Shown piece by piece: positions 26,722-37,602 of a stretch of 64,000 bases of DNA. How positions within the stretch are numbered: position 1 is the stretch's first letter; each line of letters starts with the position of its first letter. Source of the stretch: Actinomycetaceae bacterium (GTDB lineage: Bacteria; Actinomycetota; Actinomycetes; Actinomycetales; Actinomycetaceae); NCBI GenBank assembly GCA_030528145.1, contig JAUMZK010000012.1, positions 1 through 64,000 on the forward strand. Reading direction: 5' to 3'. The notes beneath the pieces are model-generated. The model did no database searches. It was not told where the DNA came from and worked only from the letters and a program-made list of their open reading frames with translations. The translations under genes and the position numbers were made by a program.

Positions 26722-27399
26722 ATGTATAGCTCCAAGTATGATGAGCTCATGGATTTAGGTTCGCTGATTCACCGATTGGACGCTCGTCCCACTCCTGCGC
26801 TTATTTCTTTTGCGGGCGGCGAACGCCTGGAACTAACTGGAAAGGTTTGCGCTAACTGGATTATCAAAATAGCCAATTTAGTGGGCGAAACTGGTTCTGG
26901 TCTGCTGCTTGATTTGCCTTTGCACTGGCGTTCTGTGTTTTGGTGTGCGGGCGCGTGGCTGGCTGCCTCGCCGGTTTATTATGGGACGGGCGGGAACGAT
27001 AATTTTTCCGAGGACGTCGCTCTGGCAGTAACCCACCTTGCGGAAACGGCGGCACGGTGGGAAGAAAGCACAGTTGCGGACGTTGTTATGGTGCAAGCTC
27101 TGCCCGCTTTAGCTTTGCAATACCCTGGCAAGGTTCCGTTAGGAGTAACCGATGCGACAAGTGAGATCCGGTCTCAGCCAGACGCATTAATATGGGCAGA
27201 AAGTCCGGACCCGACGGCGACGCTATTTCCCGGTGGTCCCACGTGGGCGCAGCTCGGTTCACAATTACAACGTGCCGTTGCCACCCCCACCACCGGGGAA
27301 TACCACCTGACCAGCCAGGACGTTCTGGGCGGCGCCCTCGAATCCCTATTTGCCCTGGCGCGCGGACAAATTGTGGTAATTCCTGCAGATCCAAACTAG
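26722..27399 (+). CDS. TIGR03089 family protein
   Basis: 225 residues. It resembles the N-terminal part of an AMP-binding (acyl-CoA synthetase-like) enzyme but is far shorter, with no ATP-binding loop; this fits TIGR03089 (Rv3268 type). Recognisable blocks are RPTPALISFAGGERLELTGK and DLPLHWRSVFWCAGAWLAAS. Role unknown. It is transcribed divergently from whiB. The last four bases overlap the convergent manA stop. Confidence 0.8.
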   Translation: MYSSKYDELMDLGSLIHRLDARPTPALISFAGGERLELTGKVCANWIIKIANLVGETGSGLLLDLPLHWRSVFWCAGAWLAASPVYYGTGGNDNFSEDVALAVTHLAETAARWEESTVADVVMVQALPALALQYPGKVPLGVTDATSEIRSQPDALIWAESPDPTATLFPGGPTWAQLGSQLQRAVATPTTGEYHLTSQDVLGGALESLFALARGQIVVIPADPN

Positions 27400-28589
27400 G
27401 GCACATCAATTTGGGCGAGGACGCCGCGCCCGCGCACTTGCAAAGGACAGTTTCCGGCGTCCACAAAGCATGCTTGTCCGCGGCGCAGTATGGAAGTGGC
27501 ATCGCCCTCGCGAATTTCTACCTGCCCGTCTGTAGGCGTAAGAATGCGCGGCCCTTGCCCCGGAATTGCGGAAAAGTCGGGGGTAAGGTCGGTCAAAGAT
27601 AGCTCAAAATCATCTACTGGCGCATAAAACACACGCGTGTTCTGGTCCACCCATTCGGGCGCGATGCGCATGGGTGGGGCGGCACTAAAGTCGGTACACC
27701 GCAACATTTCGCTGGCATCTACATGTTTGGACGTCAACCCGGCGCGCAACACGTTGTCTGAATTTGCCATAATTTCGATGCCCATCCCGCTTATGTATGC
27801 GTGGATGTGCCCTGCCGGTATGAACAAGGTCTCTCCCGGACGCAACGTCACGGGGTTAAGCAGCAGCGATAGCACCGCGCCAGGGTCCCCCGGATACTCC
27901 TTTTCCAAAGAAACCGCAATGGAATCTGCACGCATCGAAGGCGTAGTTCCCTGCGCAATACGTTTGGTGCAAGCTTTAGCTACTTCGCGCACCTCCTCAG
28001 GATGAGGACGCGAATACGGATCCATCAGGTAGTTGGCAATGCGTTTTATTCCGCGCGCATTCAGTTGGTAGTCCAAAATTTCATATAGTTTTTTGGCAAG
28101 CGGTGCTTCTAGCCCTGCAAGCACCTGCCGTGCCTTCCGAGGCGCCCGAAACCCTGCTACCGCCTCAAATTTTGTGAGCGCCATCAACATTTCTGGCTTG
28201 TGGTTATCGTCCTTGTAATTGCGCTGCGGCGAATCGAGAGGCAGCCCGCGCTGGTTTTCCTCTGCAAATCCTTGCGCAGCCTTCTGCCGAGTGGGGTGCA
28301 CCTGCACCGACAGTGGGCGCGCCGGAGCAATATATTTAACTAAAAAAGGCAAGCGCTTTCCGAAACGTTCCACTACGTCTTTTCCCAGGGCGCGGCGCGG
28401 ATTTTCTGCAATATATTGGTCGAGGGCGACCGCCCCCGCCATACTGGATTCGCCCGGATGCGCCCCATACCAGACCTCGGCAACCGGCGCCCCGGTCGCT
28501 TCCTGTCCTAATAAGCCCGGCAGCGCCTGAAATGAGCCCCACGAGTAGTGTCGAAACCGGGGCGAAAGCGGATGAATCAAAGGGAACAC
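27396..28589 (-). CDS. manA: Mannose-6-phosphate isomerase, class I
   Basis: 397 residues. Zinc-site motif PLSVQVHP (about residue 95), a second ligand block KPEMLMAL (about 130) and FIPAGHIHAY (about 265). It interconverts fructose-6-P and mannose-6-P, feeding GDP-mannose for envelope glycans. Length and N-terminus (RFRHYSWGSFQALPGLLG) are normal. It is part of the whiB2-manA neighbourhood shared with mycobacteria. Confidence 0.94.
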   Translation of the reverse strand: MFPLIHPLSPRFRHYSWGSFQALPGLLGQEATGAPVAEVWYGAHPGESSMAGAVALDQYIAENPRRALGKDVVERFGKRLPFLVKYIAPARPLSVQVHPTRQKAAQGFAEENQRGLPLDSPQRNYKDDNHKPEMLMALTKFEAVAGFRAPRKARQVLAGLEAPLAKKLYEILDYQLNARGIKRIANYLMDPYSRPHPEEVREVAKACTKRIAQGTTPSMRADSIAVSLEKEYPGDPGAVLSLLLNPVTLRPGETLFIPAGHIHAYISGMGIEIMANSDNVLRAGLTSKHVDASEMLRCTDFSAAPPMRIAPEWVDQNTRVFYAPVDDFELSLTDLTPDFSAIPGQGPRILTPTDGQVEIREGDATSILRRGQACFVDAGNCPLQVRGRGVLAQIDVP

Positions 28590-28738
28590 CGTCCTCGTAA
28601 TGACCCGTCAACCTGACCAAACACTGTAATCCTTCCGCTAACTTACCTGACTGATTGTACCGACTTCGCGTGCCCTAAACATTATTTTGTCCCCCGCGTT
28701 AGACTGACAGGGCAATAGTTTTATCTTTGGAGGATCAG

Positions 28739-29626
28739 ATGTCACTGCCACTAGTGAGCATTATTACGCGCACCAAGGACCGCAACGTTTTGCTGGACCG
28801 CGCCATTGCAGATATCGCTAGGCAAAGTTACGAGAATTTTGAACTGATAATAGTTAACGACGGCGGCGACCCCAATGGCGTGAACGCGCTGCTGGAAAAG
28901 CACAAAGCCGCTCTGGCAGGACGTGGACGTGCCCTTCATAACCAGTCCTCCCAAGGCATGGAACGGGCCTCCAACCAGGGCATCGAAGCAACTAGCGGCA
29001 AGTACGTTTGTATCCACGACGATGACGACACCTGGCACCCAAAGTTTTTGGAAACTTGCGTCGAATATTTGGAAGCCCACCCCTCGCACGGGGGCGTGGC
29101 TGTACGCACCGAAATTGTTCTGGAAGTACTAAAGGGCGGCGGCGTAACCGAAATCGGACGCGAAATAGCCTGGCCGAAAATCCACCAGTTCTCGTTATCC
29201 AAATTGATGGTTTCCAACATTGCAGTACCCATTTCTTGCATGTACCCCCGAGAAGTCATAAACAACCTGGGGGGATTCCGCTCCGACCTGCCGGTAGTAG
29301 GCGACTGGGAGTTCCATATTCGCCTGGCTGCCACCTACGAAGTTGGTTTCTTGGACGAAAAACCCCTCGCCTACTGGCACCAACGCCGCAGGCAAGGAGG
29401 CGTCCTCGGAAATTCAGTATTTGCAGGCGCAGACAAGCACGCCTACTTCGAGCTGAAAGTGCGCGACGAATACCTGCGTGACTACGTGGAAAAGAACGGC
29501 ATGGGCGCTTTGCTGTGGCAAGCCGCGTTCTTCCACGAACTCATTAGCCGCAAGGAAAGCACCCTCGGTTGGGCGCGGCGAAAAGCCATCGAATTTGTGC
29601 GTTCACGCCGCGGTAAAAAGAAGTAA
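28739..29626 (+). CDS. Family 2 glycosyltransferase
   Basis: 295 residues. GT-A fold: VSIITRTKDR at the start, nucleotide-binding IIVNDGGD near 40 and the metal site YVCIHDDDDTWHP near 90. A later VVGDWEFHIRL block supplies the putative base. The ATG at 28739 has GGAGGA just upstream. It is followed by a bidirectional terminator and faces the galactofuranose cluster. It probably adds a sugar to a surface glycan; specificity cannot be read. Confidence 0.88.
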   Translation: MSLPLVSIITRTKDRNVLLDRAIADIARQSYENFELIIVNDGGDPNGVNALLEKHKAALAGRGRALHNQSSQGMERASNQGIEATSGKYVCIHDDDDTWHPKFLETCVEYLEAHPSHGGVAVRTEIVLEVLKGGGVTEIGREIAWPKIHQFSLSKLMVSNIAVPISCMYPREVINNLGGFRSDLPVVGDWEFHIRLAATYEVGFLDEKPLAYWHQRRRQGGVLGNSVFAGADKHAYFELKVRDEYLRDYVEKNGMGALLWQAAFFHELISRKESTLGWARRKAIEFVRSRRGKKK

Positions 29627-29636
29627 CCTCTCCTAA

Positions 29637-29676
29637 AAAATATTCCCCTTCGGAACTAACCGGAGGGGAATATTTT
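29637..29676. terminator. Bidirectional hairpin terminator
   Basis: A 15-bp stem with one G-U wobble: AATATTCCCCTTCGG (29639-29653) pairs with CCGGAGGGGAATATT (60-74). A-rich sequence precedes and TTTT follows. It separates the convergent GT2 genes ending at 29626 and 29718. Confidence 0.85.
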
Positions 29677-29717
29677 GGCGCTCTCAGAGGGCGCGAAGTG
29701 GGAAGTGCCGACTGTCC

Positions 29718-30620
29718 CTAATGGTTCAAGGACCGGGGATAGCGCACCGGAACTCTGCGGAACAGCCCTTGTACGACTTTGCCCATCAATTTCAGCCGCA
29801 ACGAATAGGGCATTCCAGACCCTTTAAGTTGCGCATACATCCCAAAAACTAAATCCACCAAGATGCGCGGTTTGCGTAGCGACCGCGCGGCAGATGCTTG
29901 GTTGCGCGCCCCCCGCCCAAACTTCCAGAAATTATCGGCTGTTGCCAAATTCCACGACACCGGATCGTTTGCGGGCATCAGGTGGTCTGCCACTGATTCA
30001 GGCACAAAAATACCCGCCCGCCACTTCGCTAACCGATAGGTGTATTCAGCGTCATCGAACCAAATAAAGTATTCCGGCTTGGGAAGCCCACACTCGGTTA
30101 CCGCTTCACGGGTGACCAGGCAAGAAACGAATGAAGCGCAGTCCAGATCCAACCATTTTTTACCATGCGCTAGCGGTTTTACCCCATCCCATTTCAAAGT
30201 GGGCACGTTCATATTGCAGAACTCGCCATCAGTCCACTTCACCATGGAAGCCGCATAGGACGGCATGCCATCGGAACGGTAAGTGGCGGCTTCTTCCATG
30301 GCTTCAACCAGTTTGGCGAGGGCGGCTGGGCGCGGAACCGTATCGTCGTCCATAATCCAAAACGCATCAAAGTCGCCTTGGAAAGCCACGTCCATGCCAA
30401 AGAAGAATCCACCAGCACCACCCGTGTTGTGGCGCAATTGGTGAACCGTTATAGGGGCGGTATTGCGGCGGGCGCGCAGCATTTCCTGGGTGTCATCCGT
30501 GGAAGCATTATCAATGACTAAGATTTTTTCGACCGGGTATTCTTGTGCTTCCAGAGCTGAAAGTGTTTTCTTCAGTAACTCGCAACGGTTGTACGTGACT
30601 ACAATTGCGGCAACTTTCAT
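29718..30620 (-). CDS. GlfT-like family 2 glycosyltransferase (probable galactofuranosyltransferase)
   Basis: 300 residues. VAAIVVTYNR at the N-terminus, NTGGAGGFFFGM, the metal site WIMDDDTVP (about residue 88) and FIWFDDAEYTYRL (about 200). The GGAGGF and WxDDxE blocks are typical of actinobacterial galactofuranosyltransferases. The genes immediately upstream on the strand are the ABC transporter and glf, which makes UDP-Galf. The ATG at 30618-30620 has GGAGG upstream; the frame upstream to 30800 overlaps the ATPase gene. Confidence 0.85.
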   Translation of the reverse strand: MKVAAIVVTYNRCELLKKTLSALEAQEYPVEKILVIDNASTDDTQEMLRARRNTAPITVHQLRHNTGGAGGFFFGMDVAFQGDFDAFWIMDDDTVPRPAALAKLVEAMEEAATYRSDGMPSYAASMVKWTDGEFCNMNVPTLKWDGVKPLAHGKKWLDLDCASFVSCLVTREAVTECGLPKPEYFIWFDDAEYTYRLAKWRAGIFVPESVADHLMPANDPVSWNLATADNFWKFGRGARNQASAARSLRKPRILVDLVFGMYAQLKGSGMPYSLRLKLMGKVVQGLFRRVPVRYPRSLNH

Positions 30621-30631
30621 GTATGCCTCCT

Positions 30632-31360
30632 CTAACTGCGCATGCGTTCGACGCACTGCTCCACTGGACCATCTACTACTACTTTGCCAGATTCCAACAA
30701 GATTCCGCGATCGCAAAGCCGTTTCATCTGTTCGAGATCGTGGCTGACGATTACCAGCGTTTTCCCCTGCTGCTGGAGTTCCTTGATCTTTCTGATACAC
30801 TTCTTTTGAAAAGGCTCATCCCCCACGGCCAAGATTTCATCCACCAGGAAAATGTCGGGATCCGTGTGTACACAAACCGAAAATGCTAGTCGCAAAAACA
30901 TTCCCGAAGAATAAAACTTCACCTCGGTATCAATAAATTTTTCGATTTCGCTGAACGCCACAATATCGTCAAAGGCAGCGTCAATTTCCTTTTTACTCAT
31001 GCCTAAAATAGCGCCGTTTAAGTAGATGTTCTCCCGTCCCGTCAGGTCCGGGTGAAAACCTGCACCTACTTCGATCAGACCGGCAACGCGCCCTCGATAC
31101 CCCACAAAACCGCTGGTTTGGCGCATCACACCACTAATCAGCTTTAGCATGGTAGATTTGCCTGAACCATTGAAACCTAAAAGCGCAACTGATTCGCCCT
31201 TATATATATCGAAAGATACGCCCTTTAAAGCCTGAAATTGATCGGACATCTGCCCGCGCCGCCCCGTCAGCACCCACACCAACATGTCCTTCAGGGTGTG
31301 CGTGCGCCGCAAAGTAAACTCTTGGACGATGTCCTCGACGTGAATTGCAATTTCTTTCAT
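30632..31360 (-). CDS. wzt: Polysaccharide ABC transporter ATPase (Wzt/TagH-like)
   Basis: 242 residues. Walker A GFNGSGKST (about residue 58), signature YSSGMFLRLAFSV (about 148), Walker B IFLVDEILAVGD and switch His in VIVSHD. The SSGM signature is typical of Wzt and teichoic-acid exporters. I used the second in-frame ATG (31358-31360), which has AGGAG upstream and directly follows the permease stop. No C-terminal glycan-binding domain is present, so export is probably not coupled to a chain-end modification. Confidence 0.92.
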   Translation of the reverse strand: MKEIAIHVEDIVQEFTLRRTHTLKDMLVWVLTGRRGQMSDQFQALKGVSFDIYKGESVALLGFNGSGKSTMLKLISGVMRQTSGFVGYRGRVAGLIEVGAGFHPDLTGRENIYLNGAILGMSKKEIDAAFDDIVAFSEIEKFIDTEVKFYSSGMFLRLAFSVCVHTDPDIFLVDEILAVGDEPFQKKCIRKIKELQQQGKTLVIVSHDLEQMKRLCDRGILLESGKVVVDGPVEQCVERMRS

Positions 31361-31361
31361 T

Positions 31362-32215
31362 TTACAGCTCCTGCGCAAAACGACCGTCGAGCCTCCGGAA
31401 CGTGCGCTCCCCCAGCCACAACAATATCCCAGACAACACGCAGGTTAACCCCACCCACATTACAAAATTAGGAGGCAAAGTTACGGAAACTCCCCGCGTT
31501 GACTCCCAAAAACCGTAGTGGAATAATTCCACCGCTGTAGTAATGGGATTGAGTTGGTAGAAGTACCACAGCCACCGCAGATTTCCCTGGAAAACGCCCT
31601 CGACCATCTGCCACTTGTACAGGACTGGGGACGCCCAAGTGGCGACCATCAAAAACAATTCAACAAAATTTTCCGCATCTCGGAACATGACATTTAGTGC
31701 GCCACTAATAAACCCAATACCGAGGGCGAAAATAGTAACTATCAGTACCCCCAGAATAATTGCCGCAAAACTTGTTAGACCTGGACGCCACCCATAAATG
31801 AGCGCGCCAATAACCAAAATAATTACTTGGGGAACAAAGTGTACGAACGCCACCCATACCGCAGACATAGGAAACAGTTCCCGTGGTAAATAAATCTTCT
31901 TTACCAAGGGCGCATTCGCCACAATCGACCGGGTGGCATTATTGAATATTTCGCTGAAATAGTTAATTACTACAACACCAGCGAACATGTACACAACGTA
32001 GTTTTCGATGGCGCGATTCATTCCCATGAATTGCCCGATGGCGACGTAAAAAACAATAAATTGAGTGGCCGGTTTAGCGTAGGACCACAGCATCCCCAGG
32101 ATAGAACCCCGGTAGCGAATACGCAGTTCTTTGTGTACCAGCAGTTTCAACAAAAAGCGTTTTTGCAGCGCACCGAGCAGCCCCAGTGACTTACCTGGAA
32201 TTGTGTAGTCAGACA

Positions 32216-32216
<1 letters not shown>
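31362..32216 (-). CDS. wzm: Polysaccharide ABC transporter permease (Wzm-like)
   Basis: 284 residues with about six membrane helices of the ABC-2 type. The N-terminal cytoplasmic stretch VHKELRIRYRGSILGMLWSY is the amphipathic gate segment of Wzm/TagG permeases. It pairs with the ATPase that starts immediately downstream. The ATG at 32214-32216 overlaps the glf stop. In mycobacteria the homologous pair exports the lipid-linked galactan precursor. Confidence 0.92.
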
Positions 32217-33400
<1,184 letters not shown>

Positions 33401-33514
33401 CTACTCCTAATTATTTGTAATCCCAATAATAGCTGGCACTCACTCAACTTTCGATTACTGGTATTACTAGTAATGACTCACCTTTACAGCGGAACCAAAA
33501 GAGAAAGGCTGATA

Positions 33515-34960
33515 ATGACTACAGTAGCCGTTTTGGCTGATATCGGTCATGGCGCACATCATGTGGGTGACGATGCGATCGCTATGGCAACACACGATTT
33601 ATTAGTTTCGCGTGGTATTACCCCGGTAATGCTGTCACATAACGAGGACGATTCACGCCGGCTCCTTCCTGACGCACAGTTCTATACCACCCCGATTTTT
33701 AGTTTTAATCCGCGCGCCCGACGCCAAATGTATCACCAGACGAAGACAGAGCCCAACAGCGGTTTGTGCCGCTTGGTGGAACCGTTATTAGACCGCGTCG
33801 ATGGCGTAGTTATTGCTGGTGGGGGTTCGCTGAATTCTTATTACGGTTGGTTGGCGTTCGAGCGCGCATTTTTGGCACAGCAAGCATGGGCGCGGCAATT
33901 ACCGGTGGTAATTTCGGGTCACAGTTTCGGTCCTCTGATTCTTGACGAGGACGTCGGGATTTTCGCAGATTTGGCGCGCGCGACCACGGTCGCGGGTTTC
34001 CGGGGTCCGATTTCGGTGCAACGCGCCCGCGAGTACGGTTTTGCTTCCGCACTGCAAACCTGTGATGACGTGATAACTATGGCAACTGGGAAGGCACAGG
34101 TAGGTGAATCGTTTATTTCGGCGTGTTTCGCCGAGCCCGAGTATACGGATATGCGTGGCGCTGTGGTTTGCCAGTATGCGGCAGTATTGGACTATTTGGC
34201 GCAAAAGTTGGGGGCTTTTGTAAAGCTGACTCCGCACATGGCTAATCCGGCAACCGGGGACCGCGATTTGGCGTTCCATCGCGAGATCGCCAACGCGTGT
34301 TCGGCGCAGTGCCAAGTCGAGCCTTTGGTGGATCCATTGGAGACTATGCGCAGCTTGGATGGCGCAGTGTTGACTGTGACTTCGCGTTTTCACCAGGCGG
34401 TGTTTTCTTTTACGAACCAAATTCCGCTGTTGCCACTTTCGTTTACTCCGTACGGGACTGCGCGCATGGGTGATTTGCTCGAAAACTATGGTTTTGCCGC
34501 CGCGTGGACGCTGCCTCTAGTTGCTTTACAGGGGGCTAACTTGGCGTGGATGTTGGACGACTTTTTGGATTCTTTGCCCGCGCAAACCCAGCAGTTAGGG
34601 CGCAGTGCGCCCACAGTTTTGGCGCATCATGGCGCGTGGTGGGATGGTATTGCGCAGGGGTTCGAGGACGGCAGTTTCGCTGGTATTTCTCCGCTTAGTT
34701 CCGCTGATTTGCTGGCGCCTCCGACTGCTTTTACGCAAGTGGCAGACCTGTCTAACAGCTATTTGCAGTTAGTGGACGAAAAAATCAGTAGGGATCTGCA
34801 AAATTCTGCGCAGTGGAAGGAAATAGCGGAACTTGCACCGTTGGCAGAGCGGGCGTCCTCGTTATCTGTGGAATTGGCACAGCTGAATGCCCGCAAAGTG
34901 GTTCGCGTGGCGGATTTTGCCGGCGACGTGGCGCGGCGGGCAAAACGTTTGTTTTCGTAA
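33515..34960 (+). CDS. Polysaccharide pyruvyl transferase family protein
   Basis: 481 residues. GT-B-like CsaB/WcaK family: start TVAVLADIGHGAHHVGDDAI, VVIAGGGSLNSYYGW near 100, VVISGHSFGP near 135 and TSRFHQAVFSF near 300. These enzymes add pyruvate ketals from PEP to glycans. The C-terminal 100 residues form a helical tail with ELAPLAERASSLSVELAQL, possibly a coiled coil. The ATG at 33515 has GAGAAAGG upstream, so the earlier ATG at 33473 is not used. Divergent from glf. Confidence 0.8.
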   Translation: MTTVAVLADIGHGAHHVGDDAIAMATHDLLVSRGITPVMLSHNEDDSRRLLPDAQFYTTPIFSFNPRARRQMYHQTKTEPNSGLCRLVEPLLDRVDGVVIAGGGSLNSYYGWLAFERAFLAQQAWARQLPVVISGHSFGPLILDEDVGIFADLARATTVAGFRGPISVQRAREYGFASALQTCDDVITMATGKAQVGESFISACFAEPEYTDMRGAVVCQYAAVLDYLAQKLGAFVKLTPHMANPATGDRDLAFHREIANACSAQCQVEPLVDPLETMRSLDGAVLTVTSRFHQAVFSFTNQIPLLPLSFTPYGTARMGDLLENYGFAAAWTLPLVALQGANLAWMLDDFLDSLPAQTQQLGRSAPTVLAHHGAWWDGIAQGFEDGSFAGISPLSSADLLAPPTAFTQVADLSNSYLQLVDEKISRDLQNSAQWKEIAELAPLAERASSLSVELAQLNARKVVRVADFAGDVARRAKRLFS

Positions 34961-34972
34961 CCTGCCTCGTAT

Positions 34973-35007
34973 CAGGGGCTGTCGGGTGTTGCCAGCCCCT
35001 GGTTTTT
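34973..35007 (+). terminator. Hairpin terminator
   Basis: CAGGGGCTG at 34973-34981 pairs with CAGCCCCTG at 34993-35001 and is followed by GTTTTT. It lies 12 bases after the pyruvyl-transferase stop. Confidence 0.85.
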
Positions 35008-35097
35008 ACTGCCTGGATCCGACGTTTGCAACGCTTCTTTGGCAGCGGGCACCGCGCCCTCATCGGGCTCGGTTTCCCCACAGACCCATTTATCGGC

Positions 35098-36885
35098 TTA
35101 TTTGCGTCGATACCACAGCAAACTTCCTATTCCCCGGTAAATGCTTCTGCGCACCCCCGTGGGAATGAAACGGTACAGGCTGCGTGCCACCACGTTGCGC
35201 ACAAATTGCGCAACATTGGTAAAGCCCACCCGGTAAAATTTCACTTGCAAATTAAATTCGGCTTTCGCTAGTTCGCGTCCGCCGCGCCGGTTGTAGGCCC
35301 CAGAATCAACCCGATAGTACACCAGTGCCGTCGGGTCGTTGTATACTCTGGCTCCCGCCTGGATCATGCGTGCAAACAGCCAGTAGTCTTCTAGCCTTTC
35401 GCAGTCTTCGTAAGAACCAGCAGCTTCCACCATGGTTTTACGAAACACTACCGTGGGGTGGTTGAAAGGATCGCGCCACCTGGCGACCTCGGATATTTCG
35501 GGGCGGAATTGGGGCATAATCCTGGTAATCCCAATTTTTGTGAGGGCAGTTTCAAATTCTGTGATAGCACTGCCCAACAGGTCTAATTCTGCCATCATGG
35601 GGATTTGCCGTTCAAATCGGGTAGGTAAAGAAATATCGTCGGCATCCGCCCGCGCCACCAGCTCATGTTCACAATGTTGCAAACCGACCCGCAATGCGCG
35701 TGCCAGTCCCCCGTTTTCGTCCAGTTTCACAACGTCGACGTTTTGCCTCGCTATTTCGCTGGCGCGCGTCACTGCGGCTTGCAATTCACCAAAAATTGGT
35801 CCGTCTTGCACGAGGACGATTTGGTTCGGTTTGCGGATTTGCTCGCGGCTAATTGAGCGCAGCGAGTCCTCGAAATGTTGCGCGTTATCGCCTGCATAAA
35901 CCGCCATGAGGACGCTGAAAGGTGCGTCCTCTTTCCGAGGGTATTCGCGATATGTAGCGACGTCCTCGGAAACTGGGGTGTGGGCAAAAAGTTCGGCATT
36001 AGTGCGGGGAGCGTGTTTTGATTCGCCAATGCCTTGGCAAAAATACTTCCCCACCTGGGCGGGTCCATTTTTGAATGTCAGCGCCCACCGCATCGCGGTT
36101 TTGCCCCCGTAGAGCAGCTTTTCCCAGGGTTTCAAGCTGTCACTGTAACGGAACATCCACATTTTGTTGCGTACCTCGTTGACAAAGCGGGCACCAGGAT
36201 TAGCGGAAGAGTCCCCAAATTTTTTGGTCTTGTGTACCACTATTGAGGACGGCACATACAGTCCCACTTGGTGTTTCAGCAGGCGTGAGGTGTATTCAAA
36301 ATCGTCATTCCACAAAAAGTAAGCACCTATTGGCAGCCCGTGTTCGCGCACTGCACTGGCAGGAAACATTATGGAAACAAACGAGGCGCTACGGATCGGG
36401 CGCGCGCCCACTTTTTGGGCAGCGCGCATCCACTCCAAGCGCACAAAGGGGCGAAGACGTGGCTTATTCATGGGGTGTTCGCGTCCGTCAGTCCAAACTG
36501 CCTTGGAGGCGGTAATGCACACTTCGCCCTCGTAATTTTCGCGGCATTGCAACATTTTTTCGAGGGCGGCGGGTCCGGGCACGGTATCATCGTCCATTAT
36601 CCACACCAGGTCGGCCCTGTGGCGACTGAGAGCACGGGCAATTCCAGCCGCGAATCCCCCGGCCCCACCCAAGTTTTCAGGCAATGTCAAAACCTCGGTG
36701 ACGACCCGGCAACGGGCGGCAACCACTGCTGAGTTATCGGTGGAAGCATTATTTATTACCACTATGGCGTCTGCGGGGCGGCTTTGGGCGGATAGTCCCT
36801 GCAAGGTTTCAGCCAGCAATTCCGCCCGGTTGTATGCCACTACTACTGCAACTACGCGCGTATTTTCCCCACTGTGTTTTGCCAT
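35098..36885 (-). CDS. Tandem two-domain family 2 glycosyltransferase
   Basis: 595 residues with two GT2 domains. The first (about 1-300) is GlfT-like: VVAVVVAYNR, NLGGAGGFAAGI, WIMDDDTVPGP and FLWNDDFEYTSRL. The second (about 325-560) opens FSVLMAVYAGDNAQ, has IVLVQDGPIFGEL and the metal site ARADADDIS. The first domain probably transfers galactofuranose; the second resembles capsule GT2 enzymes. A fusion implies two sequential additions to one acceptor. Start ATG 36883-36885 has a weak ribosome-binding site. Confidence 0.85.
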   Translation of the reverse strand: MAKHSGENTRVVAVVVAYNRAELLAETLQGLSAQSRPADAIVVINNASTDNSAVVAARCRVVTEVLTLPENLGGAGGFAAGIARALSRHRADLVWIMDDDTVPGPAALEKMLQCRENYEGEVCITASKAVWTDGREHPMNKPRLRPFVRLEWMRAAQKVGARPIRSASFVSIMFPASAVREHGLPIGAYFLWNDDFEYTSRLLKHQVGLYVPSSIVVHKTKKFGDSSANPGARFVNEVRNKMWMFRYSDSLKPWEKLLYGGKTAMRWALTFKNGPAQVGKYFCQGIGESKHAPRTNAELFAHTPVSEDVATYREYPRKEDAPFSVLMAVYAGDNAQHFEDSLRSISREQIRKPNQIVLVQDGPIFGELQAAVTRASEIARQNVDVVKLDENGGLARALRVGLQHCEHELVARADADDISLPTRFERQIPMMAELDLLGSAITEFETALTKIGITRIMPQFRPEISEVARWRDPFNHPTVVFRKTMVEAAGSYEDCERLEDYWLFARMIQAGARVYNDPTALVYYRVDSGAYNRRGGRELAKAEFNLQVKFYRVGFTNVAQFVRNVVARSLYRFIPTGVRRSIYRGIGSLLWYRRK

Positions 36886-37349
36886 GTTCTTAGCGTAACA
36901 ATTTATTGCGAAACGTAGCTGAAAGCCACCTTTCATACCTTAGAGTTAGATGCGAACCAGAGAAGAAATTTCTGACAATACCGGCTTGTGCCAGCTGCGA
37001 TTTTTGTTGCCGTCCTACTAGTTTGCGTAGATATTCCGTAGATCCTGTCAAATTTATTTGTGTAAGTAGGGCGGATAGTTATGGGGTGGAGAAATGTTCT
37101 GGGGAGTGCGAATGATTTGGGTAAGGCGTAACGATTTTGTCGACAACAAACCGTTTTGCTGCCAGTGGGCGTGGGATAGTGGGTTTGGATCGGGAGCGCC
37201 GCCCGTGAGCCGCACCTCCAGTGCGACTCAATGCCCGCCGAACCGCCCACGCCTTCCCCCAAACCCCACACGCAACCCCCAGAACTGTGGAAATTCCAGG
37301 TTTGCCATTTACCCCAACCGCGCTTCGCCCTCACCTTGTGTCTCAAGTT
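36886..37349. other. Gene-free stretch upstream of a surface-protein remnant
   Basis: I find no intact gene here. Short open frames exist on both strands but none has a good start signal or recognisable product. Its right part (from about 37200) is Pro-codon rich on the plus strand and reads like a linker of the SLH-like remnant that follows. A GAGGRCG motif is at 37327. Confidence 0.4.
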
Positions 37350-37535
37350 TTCGAGGACGCCCACCCCCGGAGCACCTTTCGCTAGCGACATCGCGTGGAT
37401 AAAAGCGAAAGGAATCGGCACCGGTTGATCTGACGGCACTTTCTGCCCTCACTCCCCCATTGCGCGCACCGCCATGGCAGCATTCTTGCACTGCAGACCA
37501 CGGATCCCACCAGTCCTTGGCACTCCGGTACGATA
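37350..37535 (+). pseudogene. Remnant of a surface protein with an SLH-like repeat
   Basis: Plus-strand translation in two frames gives FEDAHPRS, then (shifted frame) FASDIAWIKAKGIGTG, then a TGA, then SDGTFCPHSPIARTAMAAFL. Joined, this is the actinobacterial wall-protein repeat FxDV...FxxDIxWxxxxGIxxGWSDGTFxPxxxIxRxAMAAFL. The TGA at 37427-37429 falls where a conserved Trp is expected. One frameshift and one nonsense change show it is dead. It is the C-terminal tail of a former wall hydrolase or adhesin gene whose body is missing. Confidence 0.7.
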
Positions 37536-37602
37536 GAAATCGACTTGAGCTCTCAAGCGTGGGGCGAGATATAAAAGTTGGGTCCAAGGGAAGAGAGAGG
37601 CA

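Noticed and set aside
36933..37439. 168-codon minus-strand frame in the gene-poor stretch
   Set aside because: No start signal, no family; the plus strand there carries the SLH-like remnant.
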